The notes: generated by a model not told the origin, from the letters alone. A stretch of 36,346 nucleotides of DNA from Mycobacterium sp. D16R12 (GCF_002013465.1 NZ_MAFC01000015.1:1-36346); one strand, 5' to 3'. Counted from the first letter of the stretch, positions 1-8,446 are shown. Made by a program: numbers and translations.

Positions 1-293
1 AGGCCACGGCGCCGTCCGTGCCTGCAGCACCGGCCGCACCGGCGACGCCCGCCGCTCCGGAGCCACCCGTGAAGGGCCTCGGCATTGCCACCGGCGCGCG
101 ACGCCCTGGAGCCAAGAAGGCGGCTCCTGCCGCGGCTACCCCTACACCGGAGCCCGAGCTGCCCGCATCTGCCCCGGAACCTACCGCTGTGGCCCCGAAG
201 GAAGAGGCCCCCGAGGCCGACACCACGCCGGAGCCACCCGTGAAGGGCCTGGGTATGGCCCCGGGAGCACGCCGTCCAGGCCGCCGAAATTAG
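1..293 (+). CDS. C-terminal tail of Fe-S-binding reductase (partial)
   Basis: This is the 3' end of a gene that begins before the window; the frame is open from base 3 to the TAG at 291-293. Only an Ala/Pro/Glu-rich tail of about 96 residues is visible, so no catalytic domain can be seen. The tail contains two copies of a basic motif, EPPVKGLG(I/M)A(T/P)GARRPG, at about residues 19-36 and 75-92 of the visible part. As I recall it, the M. tuberculosis heterodisulfide-reductase-like protein Rv0338c ends in the same type of motif and lies next to aspC, as here. The identity therefore rests on the tail motif and the neighbour, not on the enzyme domain. The next gene starts 34 bp downstream on the same strand. 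Confidence 0.6.
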   Translation, partial: ATAPSVPAAPAAPATPAAPEPPVKGLGIATGARRPGAKKAAPAAATPTPEPELPASAPEPTAVAPKEEAPEADTTPEPPVKGLGMAPGARRPGRRN

Positions 294-327
294 ATATTGG
301 CTGGACAGCAATGCCACCATTGAGACC

Positions 328-1611
328 GTGAGTACCGATAACTTGCCGACTGACGTGCCCTCGCGCGTGCCCGGTCCATCGCCGCGGCAGCATCAGCGGG
401 TGTTTGCGCAGTCCACCAAGCTGCAAGACGTCCTGTACGAAATCAGGGGTCCGGTACACGCTCACGCCGCCCGGTTGGAGGCGGAGGGACACCGCATCCT
501 CAAGCTCAATATCGGCAACCCGGCGCCATTCGGGTTCGAGGCACCCGATGTCATCATGCGCGACATCATCCAAGCGCTCCCCTACGCGCAGGGGTACTCC
601 GATTCCAAGGGCATCCTGCCCGCGCGGCGCGCGGTGGTGACCCGTTATGAACTGGTCGAGGGGTTTCCGTACCTGGACGTGGACGACGTCTTTCTGGGCA
701 ACGGGGTATCCGAGCTCATCACCATGACCACCCAGGCGCTGCTCGACAACGGCGACCAGGTGCTCATCCCGGCCCCCGACTACCCGCTGTGGACCGCCGC
801 GACCTCGCTGGCCGGCGGCACCGCGGTGCATTACCTGTGCGACGAGACCAACGGCTGGATGCCGGATATCGAGGATCTGGAATCCAAGATCACCGAGCGC
901 ACCAAGGCCCTGGTCATCATCAACCCGAACAACCCCACCGGCGCCGTGTACACCCGCGAAATCCTCACCAAGATGGTGGAACTGGCGCGCAAGCATCAGC
1001 TGCTGCTACTGGCCGACGAGATCTACGACAAGATCCTCTACGACGACGCCGAGCACATCAGCGTCGCATCGCTGGCCCCGGATCTGCTGTGCTTCACCTT
1101 CAATGGCCTGTCCAAGGCGTACCGGGTGGCGGGCTACCGGTCGGCATGGCTGGCCATCACCGGGCCCAAGGATCACGCCGCCAGCCTGCTGGAGGGCGTC
1201 AACCTGCTGGCCAATATGCGCCTGTGTCCGAATGTTCCTGCCCAACACGCGATTCAGGTCGCACTCGGCGGGCATCAGAGCATCGATGACCTGGTGCTGC
1301 CGGGCGGTCGCCTGCTGGAGCAACGCGATGTGGCCTGGACCAAGCTCAACGAGATTCCCGGCGTCTCCTGCGTCAAGCCGAAGGGCGCGCTCTACGCGTT
1401 CCCGCGCCTGGACCCCGAGGTGCACGAGATCCACGATGACGACCAGCTCGTCCTGGACCTGCTCCTCAACGAGAAGATCCTGCTGACACAGGGCACGGGC
1501 TTCAATTGGCCTGAGCCCGATCATCTTCGGATCGTTACGCTGCCGTGGGCCCGTGACCTGGCGGTCGCCATCGAGCGGCTGGGCAACTTCCTGGTCAGCT
1601 ACCGCCAGTAA
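328..1611 (+). CDS. aspC: PLP-dependent class I aminotransferase (AspC/AlaA type)
   Basis: This 427-residue fold-type I aminotransferase would transfer an amino group between an amino acid (probably alanine or aspartate) and 2-oxoglutarate in the cytoplasm. Visible signatures are the NPNNPTG loop (199-205), the Asp230-x-x-Tyr233 pair that contacts the cofactor, and the PLP Schiff-base lysine Lys263 in SKAYR. A conserved arginine in LRIVTLP near residue 405 should bind the substrate carboxylate. Length fits the family. The start is a GTG 34 bp after the preceding stop; no strong Shine-Dalgarno sequence is visible. M. tuberculosis Rv0337c, annotated aspC, has the same Fe-S reductase neighbour; its closest E. 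coli relative is AlaA, so alanine may be the true substrate. Confidence 0.9.
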   Translation: MSTDNLPTDVPSRVPGPSPRQHQRVFAQSTKLQDVLYEIRGPVHAHAARLEAEGHRILKLNIGNPAPFGFEAPDVIMRDIIQALPYAQGYSDSKGILPARRAVVTRYELVEGFPYLDVDDVFLGNGVSELITMTTQALLDNGDQVLIPAPDYPLWTAATSLAGGTAVHYLCDETNGWMPDIEDLESKITERTKALVIINPNNPTGAVYTREILTKMVELARKHQLLLLADEIYDKILYDDAEHISVASLAPDLLCFTFNGLSKAYRVAGYRSAWLAITGPKDHAASLLEGVNLLANMRLCPNVPAQHAIQVALGGHQSIDDLVLPGGRLLEQRDVAWTKLNEIPGVSCVKPKGALYAFPRLDPEVHEIHDDDQLVLDLLLNEKILLTQGTGFNWPEPDHLRIVTLPWARDLAVAIERLGNFLVSYRQ

Positions 1612-1697
1612 GCACCCACTGTCGCCGACACTCCGGTTTTCGACGCGTTTCACGAGTGCGCCGCGCAGAACACGGCGTGTCGCCGCGCCCTGTCGGA

Positions 1698-3041
1698 TCA
1701 GGAAGCGTGCGGCAGCTCCTCCACACGCTTGCCGAGGCAGAACACCCGCCACCCGGCGTTCACCCACTTGGCGGCGTCCAGGCAATTGCGGCCGTCCACA
1801 ATGACTTTGGTACGCACAACCTTGGCCAGCTCATCGGGGTCGTAGTCGACGAACTCCTGCCATTCGGTGAGCAGCAGCACGGCGTCGGCACGGTCGGCGG
1901 CCTCGAGTACCGAGGTGGCGTAGTTCAGCGTCGGGAACAGCCGGCGCGAATTGTCCAGGGCCTTCGGGTCGTACACGTTGACTGCCGCGCCGTTGAGCTG
2001 CAGCAGGCCGGCGACGTTGAGTGCCGGCGAGTCGCGCACGTCATCGGACTCGGGCTTGAACGCCGCACCCAGCACCGCGATGTTGGCACCGAGCAGCGAT
2101 CCACCGCACGCCTTGGTGGCAAGCTCCACCATCCGGGTGCGGCGGCGCATGTTGATGCTGTCGACCTCGCGTAGGAAGGTCAGGGCATGGCTGGCGCCCA
2201 GCTCGCCAGCGCGGGCCATGAAGGCCCGGATGTCCTTGGGCAGGCATCCGCCACCGAAACCCAAGCCCGCGTTGAGGAATCGCCGGCCGATGCGCGGGTC
2301 GTATCCGAGCGCGTCCGCCAGGGTGGTCACATCGGCGCCCACCGCCTCACACACCTCGGAGATGGCGTTGATGAAGGAGATCTTGGTCGCCAGGAACGCG
2401 TTGGCCGAGACCTTCACCAATTCGGCGGTTTCCAGATCGGTGACCAGGAACGGAACTTCCTCGTCGAGGATCGGTCCGTACAGCTCGCGAACCAGCTTCT
2501 CGGCGCGGTCCGAATTCTGCTGCACACCCAACACGATGCGGTCCGGGTGCAGGGTGTCCTTGACGGCGAAGCCTTCACGCAGGAACTCGGGGTTCCAGGC
2601 CACCTCGACATCAACGCCCTCGGCGGCGAATCCGGCTGCCCGCTGGCCCAGTTCGCGTGCGGTGCCCACCGGGACGGTCGACTTGCCGATGATGACCGCC
2701 GTCCGTGAGAGCAGCGGCACCAGGGTATCGATCACCGCGTGGACGTAGCACAGGTCCGCTCCGTATTCACCCTTCTTCTGCGGCGTACCGACCCCCAGAA
2801 AGTGCACATCGGCGAATTCGGCGGCCTCGGCATAGCTCGTGGTGAAGCGCAGCCGCCCGGCTGCGATGTTGCTCTGCAGTATCTTTCGCAGGCCGGGCTC
2901 GTAGAACGGGATGTCGCCGCCCGAGAGCTTGGCGACCTTGCCTGGGTCAATGTCGACGCCGAGCACCTCATGGCCAAGCTCGGCCATGCATGCTGCATGG
3001 GTGGCTCCGAGGTATCCGGTTCCGAAAACGGTGCATCGCAT
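1698..3041 (-). CDS. udgA: UDP-glucose 6-dehydrogenase
   Basis: This 447-residue enzyme oxidises UDP-glucose to UDP-glucuronate with two NAD+, supplying precursors for cell-envelope polysaccharide. The N-terminal Rossmann fold starts at residue 1 with MRCTVFGTGYLG (GxGxxG). The catalytic cysteine is Cys266 in GGGCLPKD, with Asp270 beside it, and Lys220 in NAFLATKISF is the conserved active-site lysine. I chose the ATG at 3041 because the GxGxxG motif must lie at the extreme N-terminus; the frame stays open 28 codons further upstream. A GGAGG lies 15 bp before this ATG, which is long for a Shine-Dalgarno spacing. Order dcd then udgA matches M. tuberculosis Rv0321-Rv0322, with one gene inserted between them here. 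Confidence 0.93.
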   Translation of the reverse strand: MRCTVFGTGYLGATHAACMAELGHEVLGVDIDPGKVAKLSGGDIPFYEPGLRKILQSNIAAGRLRFTTSYAEAAEFADVHFLGVGTPQKKGEYGADLCYVHAVIDTLVPLLSRTAVIIGKSTVPVGTARELGQRAAGFAAEGVDVEVAWNPEFLREGFAVKDTLHPDRIVLGVQQNSDRAEKLVRELYGPILDEEVPFLVTDLETAELVKVSANAFLATKISFINAISEVCEAVGADVTTLADALGYDPRIGRRFLNAGLGFGGGCLPKDIRAFMARAGELGASHALTFLREVDSINMRRRTRMVELATKACGGSLLGANIAVLGAAFKPESDDVRDSPALNVAGLLQLNGAAVNVYDPKALDNSRRLFPTLNYATSVLEAADRADAVLLLTEWQEFVDYDPDELAKVVRTKVIVDGRNCLDAAKWVNAGWRVFCLGKRVEELPHAS

Positions 3042-3138
3042 ACTGCCTATATAGGCCTCCAGGGTTAGCAACCTGGATACGCCGCACCATCGGTGTCCTA
3101 ACGCCGGATGTACGGCGAAAAGCACTGTGAATTACGGA

Positions 3139-4878
3139 TTAATGCCCGCCAAACGGCCAGGGAAACCCCGAGTTGGAGCCGCCGGAACCGCTGCCCGATC
3201 CACCGCCGTGGGAACCGCCGCTATCGCCCCAACCGCCGCGAGATCCGCCGCCCTCACCCCAACTACCGCGGGACCCTCCGTTATCGCCCCAGCCGCCACG
3301 TGAGGACCCGCTATCGGACCCACCACGCGAGCCGCTATCGGAACCGCCGCGCGAACCACTGTCGCCCCAGCTGCCGCGGCCGCTGTCCGAGCCACCACGC
3401 GAATTTCCGTCGTCGCCCCAACCACCGCGACCCGAGCCACCACGCGATCCACTGTGCGAACCGCTATCGGAATCGCCGCCCCCGAACGGCGGCAGGCCGG
3501 GAATGGAGATGATCGGCGGCTGCTGAGTCTGGACAGGAGGCGTGTACGCCGGACGGTTGCGGTCCGGCCACCATGGATTCTCCTGGCGCCGCGGCTGTTC
3601 CCACACCGGCGGGAACAACGGAATCGGCACCGGCACGATGGCGGGTGGCGGCGCGACGGGCGCGGGCTCCTCCGGAGCAGGTGCGGCGGGCGGCGGGGGC
3701 GCCTGCGGTACGGGCGCCGGTGCCTGCGGCGCGGGCTGAACAGGAGCCGGAGCTGCGGGTTTGACGGCCACCGGCGCCGGGTTGCGCTGTGGGGCCGGGG
3801 CCACCACCACCTGCTGCACCGGAGCCGGAGCCGCGGGCGCGGGCACCTCCACGACGGGTGCCGGTGGCGGTTGTTGGGGAGCCTCCGGCGGTAACGCGTT
3901 CTGCACCGGGTTCTGCACGACGGCCCGGTCCGGCGAGGCCGGCCCCTGGTCCACCGTGGAGCGCACCGTCACTGTCAGCGAGACGGCGAGCGCTATCGAA
4001 CAGATGCCGAACACCAGCAGCAGCGGCGCACCCACCAGGAGGAAAGGCTTACGTTCGGCCGGCTGGTCATCGAAGTCCTCGTACTCGCGCAGGTCGGTCT
4101 GTGCTTCCGCAGACCCGCTGGCGCTCTCTGTCACGGCATCGGGGTGCGCGAAGCCCGTTCCGGTGGGGCCTTCGAGCGAGTAGGCCTGCCCCAGCAGCGC
4201 GGTGCTGGCCTCGAAATCCGGTTCCTGCGCCGAGGCCAGCGCGGCGCCACGGGCCAGCGCCAGCTCAGGCTGGTCAGGGGAATTCACCGGCAGGCAGATC
4301 GCCTCGCCCAGCGGATCGGTCAGATCGGAGACATCGGTGCCCAGGCCCAGCAAGAACACCCCGTCGGGTGCGTTCTCCTGACCCTTGAGCGGATTCACCA
4401 GGCTTGCCAGCACACCGGGGGTAACTCCGGTGATGAGCGGCTCGCTGGCCAGACCGACGATCGAGCCGTCGGCCGAGTCCACCACCGCGAGCGTCGCGTT
4501 CTCCGGCTCAATGACCAGCAGTGCGGACTTGTCGTACCCGGTGACATTGCTGGCTGCCTTGGCCAGCGCACCGCCGGCATGCAGCGCGGAGAAGAATCCG
4601 ACACCGTCGATCCCGCGGCTGGCCAGGGAGTCGCGTAGCGCGGCGGCTTCGTTGTGATCGCTCCACACCACGCCGGTGGAGACCAGATGGTGACCGCCGT
4701 CGAGCATGCCGTCACGGGTGCCGACGATTGCGGCGAGCACCTGTTCGGAGGCGGAACCTTCGCCGTCGGAAACGATGATGGTGTCGGTGTCGACGATCCT
4801 GCCGTCCGCACCCGCGCCCTCGACCAGCACCAGCCGGGCAGTCGTCGGCGTCATGGAGACACCAAGTACGACGTCCAC
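3139..4878 (-). CDS. DUF7159-like membrane protein with Gly/Ser/Trp repeat tail
   Basis: This 579-residue protein has four parts. Residues 1 to about 270 form a globular domain beginning VDVVLGVSMTPTTAR, typical of a mycobacterium-specific family (DUF7159; Rv0312 is a relative as I recall). A single membrane helix follows at about 280-305, then a Pro/Ala-rich stretch to about 460, and a Gly/Ser/Arg-rich tail from about 475 to the end. The tail holds five copies of a G(G/S)WG(D/E) unit and ends FPWPFGGH. I chose the GTG at 4878 because GCGGAGG sits 7 bp upstream; an open extension of 11 codons lacks this. The layout suggests a cytoplasmic head with a disordered extracytoplasmic arm that could reach into the wall. 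Function unknown. It lies between dcd and udgA. Confidence 0.72.
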   Translation of the reverse strand: MDVVLGVSMTPTTARLVLVEGAGADGRIVDTDTIIVSDGEGSASEQVLAAIVGTRDGMLDGGHHLVSTGVVWSDHNEAAALRDSLASRGIDGVGFFSALHAGGALAKAASNVTGYDKSALLVIEPENATLAVVDSADGSIVGLASEPLITGVTPGVLASLVNPLKGQENAPDGVFLLGLGTDVSDLTDPLGEAICLPVNSPDQPELALARGAALASAQEPDFEASTALLGQAYSLEGPTGTGFAHPDAVTESASGSAEAQTDLREYEDFDDQPAERKPFLLVGAPLLLVFGICSIALAVSLTVTVRSTVDQGPASPDRAVVQNPVQNALPPEAPQQPPPAPVVEVPAPAAPAPVQQVVVAPAPQRNPAPVAVKPAAPAPVQPAPQAPAPVPQAPPPPAAPAPEEPAPVAPPPAIVPVPIPLFPPVWEQPRRQENPWWPDRNRPAYTPPVQTQQPPIISIPGLPPFGGGDSDSGSHSGSRGGSGRGGWGDDGNSRGGSDSGRGSWGDSGSRGGSDSGSRGGSDSGSSRGGWGDNGGSRGSWGEGGGSRGGWGDSGGSHGGGSGSGSGGSNSGFPWPFGGH

Positions 4879-4917
4879 GTCAGATCCTCCGCTACATATC
4901 GACACGGTCACCCGAAC

Positions 4918-4980
4918 AAACGCGCCAAGGCCGTCAAAAAGTTCGAGTTGTTGCCGATTGTGTATCGGTACGGCGCGTTT
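4918..4980. promoter_or_regulatory. Nested inverted repeat in leader of DUF7159-like gene
   Basis: AAACGCGCC at 4918-4926 is perfectly complementary to GGCGCGTTT at 4972-4980. Inside lies a smaller hairpin, CCGAT (4954-4958) with ATCGG (4964-4968) and a 5-nt loop. The structure occupies most of the 117-bp gap between dcd and the next gene on the minus strand. It could be an mRNA leader structure, an attenuator, or a processing site separating the two messages. There is no T-tract after it, so a classical terminator is less likely. Confidence 0.4.
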
Positions 4981-4995
4981 CCCCGTTACCCCCGG

Positions 4996-5565
4996 TTAGG
5001 GGTCGATGAAGTTCTGGTAGGAGCGCGACGGGGTCGGACCGCGCTGCCCCTGGTACTTCGACCCTACCCCGGCACTTCCGTACGGGTGCTCGGCCGGAGA
5101 CGTCAGGCGCAGCAGGCACAGCTGCCCGATCTTCATACCCGGCCACAGCGTGATGGGCAGGTTGGCGACGTTCGAAAGCTCCAGGGTGATGTGTCCGGAG
5201 AATCCGGGGTCGATGAATCCGGCGGTGGAGTGAGTCAACAGCCCCAGGCGTCCCAACGAGGACTTTCCTTCCAGGCGTCCGGCAAGGTCGTCGGGCAGCG
5301 AGCAGATCTCCAGCGTGGACCCGAGCACGAATTCACCGGGATGCAGCACGAACGGCTCTCCCTTGTCCGGCTCAACCAGACTGGTCAGCTCGTCCTGGCG
5401 TTCTTTGGGGTCGATATGCGTGTAGCGGGTGTTGTTGAACACCCGGAACAGGCTGTCGAGCCGAACGTCGATGCTGGACGGCTGGATGAGGGCTGGATCA
5501 AGGGGCTCGATGCCAAGGCGCCCGGCCTCGAGCTCGGCGCGAATATCGCGATCGGACAGCAGCAC
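4996..5565 (-). CDS. dcd: dCTP deaminase (probably bifunctional dCTP deaminase/dUTPase)
   Basis: This 189-residue protein deaminates dCTP; mycobacterial members also hydrolyse the dUTP formed, giving dUMP for thymidylate synthesis. It has the expected start ([14 protein letters not shown]), the conserved GKSSLGR phosphate-binding segment near residue 100, and the catalytic glutamate in the segment [19 protein letters not shown]. The Pro/Gly-rich C-terminus (GQRGPTPSR) is typical of the family. The start is GTG at 5565, with only a weak GGTAGG-like sequence upstream. It follows the L,D-transpeptidase-like gene by 52 bp on the same strand, the same order as Rv0320-Rv0321 in M. tuberculosis. Confidence 0.95.
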   Translation of the reverse strand: MLLSDRDIRAELEAGRLGIEPLDPALIQPSSIDVRLDSLFRVFNNTRYTHIDPKERQDELTSLVEPDKGEPFVLHPGEFVLGSTLEICSLPDDLAGRLEGKSSLGRLGLLTHSTAGFIDPGFSGHITLELSNVANLPITLWPGMKIGQLCLLRLTSPAEHPYGSAGVGSKYQGQRGPTPSRSYQNFIDP

Positions 5566-5617
5566 GCGAGCAGCCTACCGATGAGCCGCCCAGGTGAAGA
5601 GGCTCGGGCGGGCGCAT

Positions 5618-6298
5618 CTACCCCTTGATGGCGATGACGGCTCCTGGCCGCAGCCAGCCGATGAGTCGCACGAGCGCCGCATCGGCCAGCGTCACGCATC
5701 CGGCCGAGGGGCCGCCGTCGGAGGCATGCACGAAGAACGCGGACCCGGCGCCGGGCGTGTGCGACGCGTTGACGCCCATGACGATCGCGCGCGAGTAGCC
5801 ATCGAGCTCTTCGCTCAGTGACGTGTCAAAGGCGCACGCGGATTGAGCGCAACGCTGGTGCGTGTTGTAACCCGGGCTGGCGGGATCGCCGTCCCACCAA
5901 TCGTCGGCGTCCACCTGCAGATAGTTCAGGTCGTGTGCCACCGACGGTTCGGTGCCAAAGGCGTAGTCCAAGCTGAAGATGCCCGTAGGGGTCGCCGGAT
6001 TGTCATCGCTGGCAGTGGCCGCGAACCCGGCCGCACCGACATCGGAGGGCAGGTTCTGTTCGACTGGTTCCCAGGTATCGCCCATCCGCTGCCAGGTGCC
6101 GATGACGGCCTTGGTGCCGCCGGTTCCCTGGACCGATACGACTTGTGTTGCGGTACCGACAGATTCGGCAAACCAGGGCGGCGGTGTGGCCTGTGCTGCG
6201 GCAACGGGAACCACGGCGACCGGGCGCACCCCGGGGCCGGTGCCGCACGCGCCGGCCAGAAGCACAACGCTCAGCGACAGCAGGCGAATCGAGGACAC
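5618..6298 (-). CDS. Exported L,D-transpeptidase-like (YkuD-fold) lipoprotein
   Basis: This 226-residue exported protein starts with a hydrophobic signal ending in LAGAC, so Cys18 is a plausible lipidation site. The C-terminal half carries FFVHASDGGPSAGCV, with His191 and Cys201 as the likely catalytic pair of a YkuD-type domain. The motif is a variant: classical L,D-transpeptidases have a longer H...(S/T)HGChN motif. It may act on peptidoglycan cross-links in the periplasm, but the activity is inferred from the motif. The start is GTG. It is the second of two tandem paralogues with near-identical C-termini (IGWLRPGAVIA(I/V)KG), 43 bp after the first, and precedes dcd like M. tuberculosis Rv0320. 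Confidence 0.75.
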   Translation of the reverse strand: MSSIRLLSLSVVLLAGACGTGPGVRPVAVVPVAAAQATPPPWFAESVGTATQVVSVQGTGGTKAVIGTWQRMGDTWEPVEQNLPSDVGAAGFAATASDDNPATPTGIFSLDYAFGTEPSVAHDLNYLQVDADDWWDGDPASPGYNTHQRCAQSACAFDTSLSEELDGYSRAIVMGVNASHTPGAGSAFFVHASDGGPSAGCVTLADAALVRLIGWLRPGAVIAIKG

Positions 6299-6341
6299 TC
6301 ATCCATGGTGATGGCCCAACCTGAAAAACGCCTGTTAGTAA

Positions 6342-6989
6342 CTAACCTTTAACGGCAATGACCGCGCCCGGCCGCAGCCAGCCGATCAACTGCACCAGCA
6401 TCCCGTCGTCCAGGGATACACAGCCGGCGGTCGGTCCGCCGTCGGTGGTGTGCATGAAGAAGGCCGAGCCGCCGCCGGGGACTCTGTCCTTGTTCACGCC
6501 CATCACGATGGCGTGCTTGTACTGCGGGATCGGGAGGTTCTCGCTCTGCGAGGTGTTGAACGGGCACTCGGCCTTGGCGCACTGCTGATGCGTGTTGTAG
6601 GTGGGGCTGCTGCTATCACCGTCCCACCAGTCGTTGGGCCCGATCTGGAGGTAGCGCAGCCCGCTCGGGGGCGGTGGCGCGGTACCGAAGGCCCAGTCCA
6701 GCGAGTAGACACCGTTGGGGGTGGCCGACGCTCCCTCGCGCGCCTTGTCGATGAATCCGGCGGAGCCCACGTGGGCAGGAATCCCGGTGGACACGGCCTT
6801 CCATTCGTTGCCGCTGCGCTGGAACACGTCGATTTTGGCCTTGGAGCCGCCGGCGCCGTTGACGGCGACCACCTGTGTCGCGTTCCCGACAGACTGGGCG
6901 AACCAGGGCACGAAGGGTTCCGCGGCGGCAGATGTTGAGGTAGCCAGGGCGAGTACGGCCGCACACAGCAGCGCCACAAGACGGAACAC
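6342..6989 (-). CDS. Exported L,D-transpeptidase-like (YkuD-fold) protein, tandem paralogue
   Basis: This 215-residue protein is a paralogue of its downstream neighbour and shares its layout: signal peptide, a WFAQSVGNATQVV segment, paired YNTHQ/WWDGD segments and a C-terminal FFMHTTDGGPTAGCV with His180 and Cys190. The signal peptide ends in an ordinary Ala-x-Ala cleavage site (SAAAEP) rather than a lipobox, so this copy is probably secreted while the other is probably lipid-anchored. I chose the GTG at 6989, directly before the hydrophobic stretch FRLVALLCAAVLALA; a start 20 codons upstream (7049) is possible but would put acidic residues before the signal. It is divergent from the hydrolase gene at 7073. 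Confidence 0.72.
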   Translation of the reverse strand: MFRLVALLCAAVLALATSTSAAAEPFVPWFAQSVGNATQVVAVNGAGGSKAKIDVFQRSGNEWKAVSTGIPAHVGSAGFIDKAREGASATPNGVYSLDWAFGTAPPPPSGLRYLQIGPNDWWDGDSSSPTYNTHQQCAKAECPFNTSQSENLPIPQYKHAIVMGVNKDRVPGGGSAFFMHTTDGGPTAGCVSLDDGMLVQLIGWLRPGAVIAVKG

Positions 6990-7072
6990 GAGACCATCTT
7001 CGCCGATGTTGTTCTCGAATTCTTCAAGGTTGGGACACGGTTGCGCCACGGACCGATCGGTATAGTCCTCCC

Positions 7073-7972
7073 ATGGACGCAGAGCTCGAAGAATGGAAAG
7101 CCGCCGGGCACTACTTCGATTACCTGGGTTTCGACATCTTCTACCGCGTTGAGGGCAGTGGGCCTCCCCTGCTGCTCATTCACGGGTATCCGTTCAATTC
7201 ATGGGATTGGGCGCCGATCTGGCCCGAGTTGGTGCAGCGGTTCACCGTCATCGCACCAGACATGATCGGAATGGGCTTCTCCGACAAACCCGTTCAATAC
7301 GGGTACTCCGTTCTCGATCACGCCGATATGCATGAGGCGCTGCTGTCCTATCTGGGCATCGAGCGGGTGCACCTGCTCACCCATGATCTGGGCAACTCCG
7401 TCGGTCAGGAGTTGTTGGCGCGCTTCGAGTTCGAGGAACAATCGCGCGGCCGGGTACCCATCGATTCGGTGACGTGGCTCAATGGCGGGCTCTTCATCGA
7501 GGCCTATCGGCCACGCATAGCCCAGACCTTGATGTCGCGAACACCGTTGGGCGACTTGGTAAGCAGATTCCAGGGCACTCCCGTGTCCCGACGCATCCTC
7601 GATGCAGCCGTCAGCGAGATGTTCGGCCCCCAGACCAAACCGTCGGCACGGCTGCTGTCCCTCTTTCAGCAGGTGCTGGAGTACAACGACGGCGCGCGTG
7701 TCACCCATCTGGTGGGCCGCTTCATCAACGATCGCTATGACAACCGGAGCCGATGGGTGCGGGCCATGCGGGAAACGGCCGTGCCGATGCGGATGATCGA
7801 CGGACCGATCGACCCGAACTCCGGATTGCACATGGCCGAGCGCTATCTCGAGGTCATTCACGACCCCGACGTGGTGCTACTCGACGATCACATCGGCCAT
7901 TGGCCGCAGATCGAGGCGCCCGAGGCGGTGCTCACGCACTTCCTCGCGCACATCGAGCGGGTGACTACTTAG
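7073..7972 (+). CDS. Alpha/beta hydrolase with Asp nucleophile (haloalkane dehalogenase/epoxide hydrolase type)
   Basis: This 299-residue alpha/beta-fold hydrolase has the oxyanion segment HGYP (37-40), a nucleophile elbow THDLGNS with Asp105, and a C-terminal His276 in GHWPQIE. An aspartate rather than serine nucleophile is the pattern of haloalkane dehalogenases and epoxide hydrolases, which form an ester with the substrate carbon. The substrate cannot be told from the sequence. There is no signal peptide, so it should be cytoplasmic. The start ATG is 83 bp from the divergent GTG at 6989. Its 3' end overlaps the convergent MmpS-like gene by 8 bp. Confidence 0.8.
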   Translation: MDAELEEWKAAGHYFDYLGFDIFYRVEGSGPPLLLIHGYPFNSWDWAPIWPELVQRFTVIAPDMIGMGFSDKPVQYGYSVLDHADMHEALLSYLGIERVHLLTHDLGNSVGQELLARFEFEEQSRGRVPIDSVTWLNGGLFIEAYRPRIAQTLMSRTPLGDLVSRFQGTPVSRRILDAAVSEMFGPQTKPSARLLSLFQQVLEYNDGARVTHLVGRFINDRYDNRSRWVRAMRETAVPMRMIDGPIDPNSGLHMAERYLEVIHDPDVVLLDDHIGHWPQIEAPEAVLTHFLAHIERVTT

Positions 7973-8384
7973 GCGGTGCCGGCGGGGCCATGTCCATGAA
8001 CGACGAGAAGGTCGCGTAGTTACAGTCGGCCTCTCCGGTGCCGGTCGTGCTCTGACAGACCACCTTGTCGTTCAGGTAGATGCGCACCGTCACGGCCGCG
8101 TCCGGGGTCGCGGTGGAGCGCCAGTCGGCCTTGACCTCCGCGTGGTTGGGAATCTTGGCGCCACGGGACAGGTCGCCGACTGTTGCGTCGACCTTCCAGG
8201 GCAGGGTCACGCCGTCGGCGGGCTGCATCTCGGTGCCATCCCAGTATTGGACGTTGGCCGTGGTAGCGGTGGACGAGATGACCTCGTAGGTCACCGTCTT
8301 GTCATCGGCGTGCGCCGCGGCGGGGAAGCTGAGCGCGGCGGCTGAGGCCACGGCAGACGCGGCAAGTAGTTGACGGACGGTCAT
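7965..8384 (-). CDS. Secreted MmpS-like protein
   Basis: This 139-residue protein has a cleavable signal peptide (ending near AAAHA-DD at about 27), followed by a domain resembling the extracytoplasmic part of MmpS proteins: VTYEVISS, VQYWDG, VTLPWKV and a paired cysteine segment (VVCQS...ADCNYATF). MmpS proteins normally stay anchored by one N-terminal helix and work with an MmpL transporter; this one has a secretion signal instead and no mmpL gene beside it. It could be a soluble accessory or lipid-binding version. A GAGGTG Shine-Dalgarno sequence lies 5 bp before the ATG. It overlaps the convergent hydrolase gene by 8 bp and is divergent from the DoxX-like gene. Confidence 0.7.
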   Translation of the reverse strand: MTVRQLLAASAVASAAALSFPAAAHADDKTVTYEVISSTATTANVQYWDGTEMQPADGVTLPWKVDATVGDLSRGAKIPNHAEVKADWRSTATPDAAVTVRIYLNDKVVCQSTTGTGEADCNYATFSSFMDMAPPAPPK

Positions 8385-8446
8385 GGAACACCTCGAGATG
8401 TCAGTTAGGTTTACAGATCGTTGGGCACGCTACAGGGATTTTCTGG

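Noticed and set aside
181..996. Minus-strand open frame of 271 codons
   Set aside because: It is antisense to aspC and the Fe-S protein tail; its composition follows the codon shadow.
3108..3512. Arg/Pro-rich open frames on the plus strand
   Set aside because: These are shadows of the Gly/Ser repeat tail of the DUF7159-like protein and have simple repeated composition.
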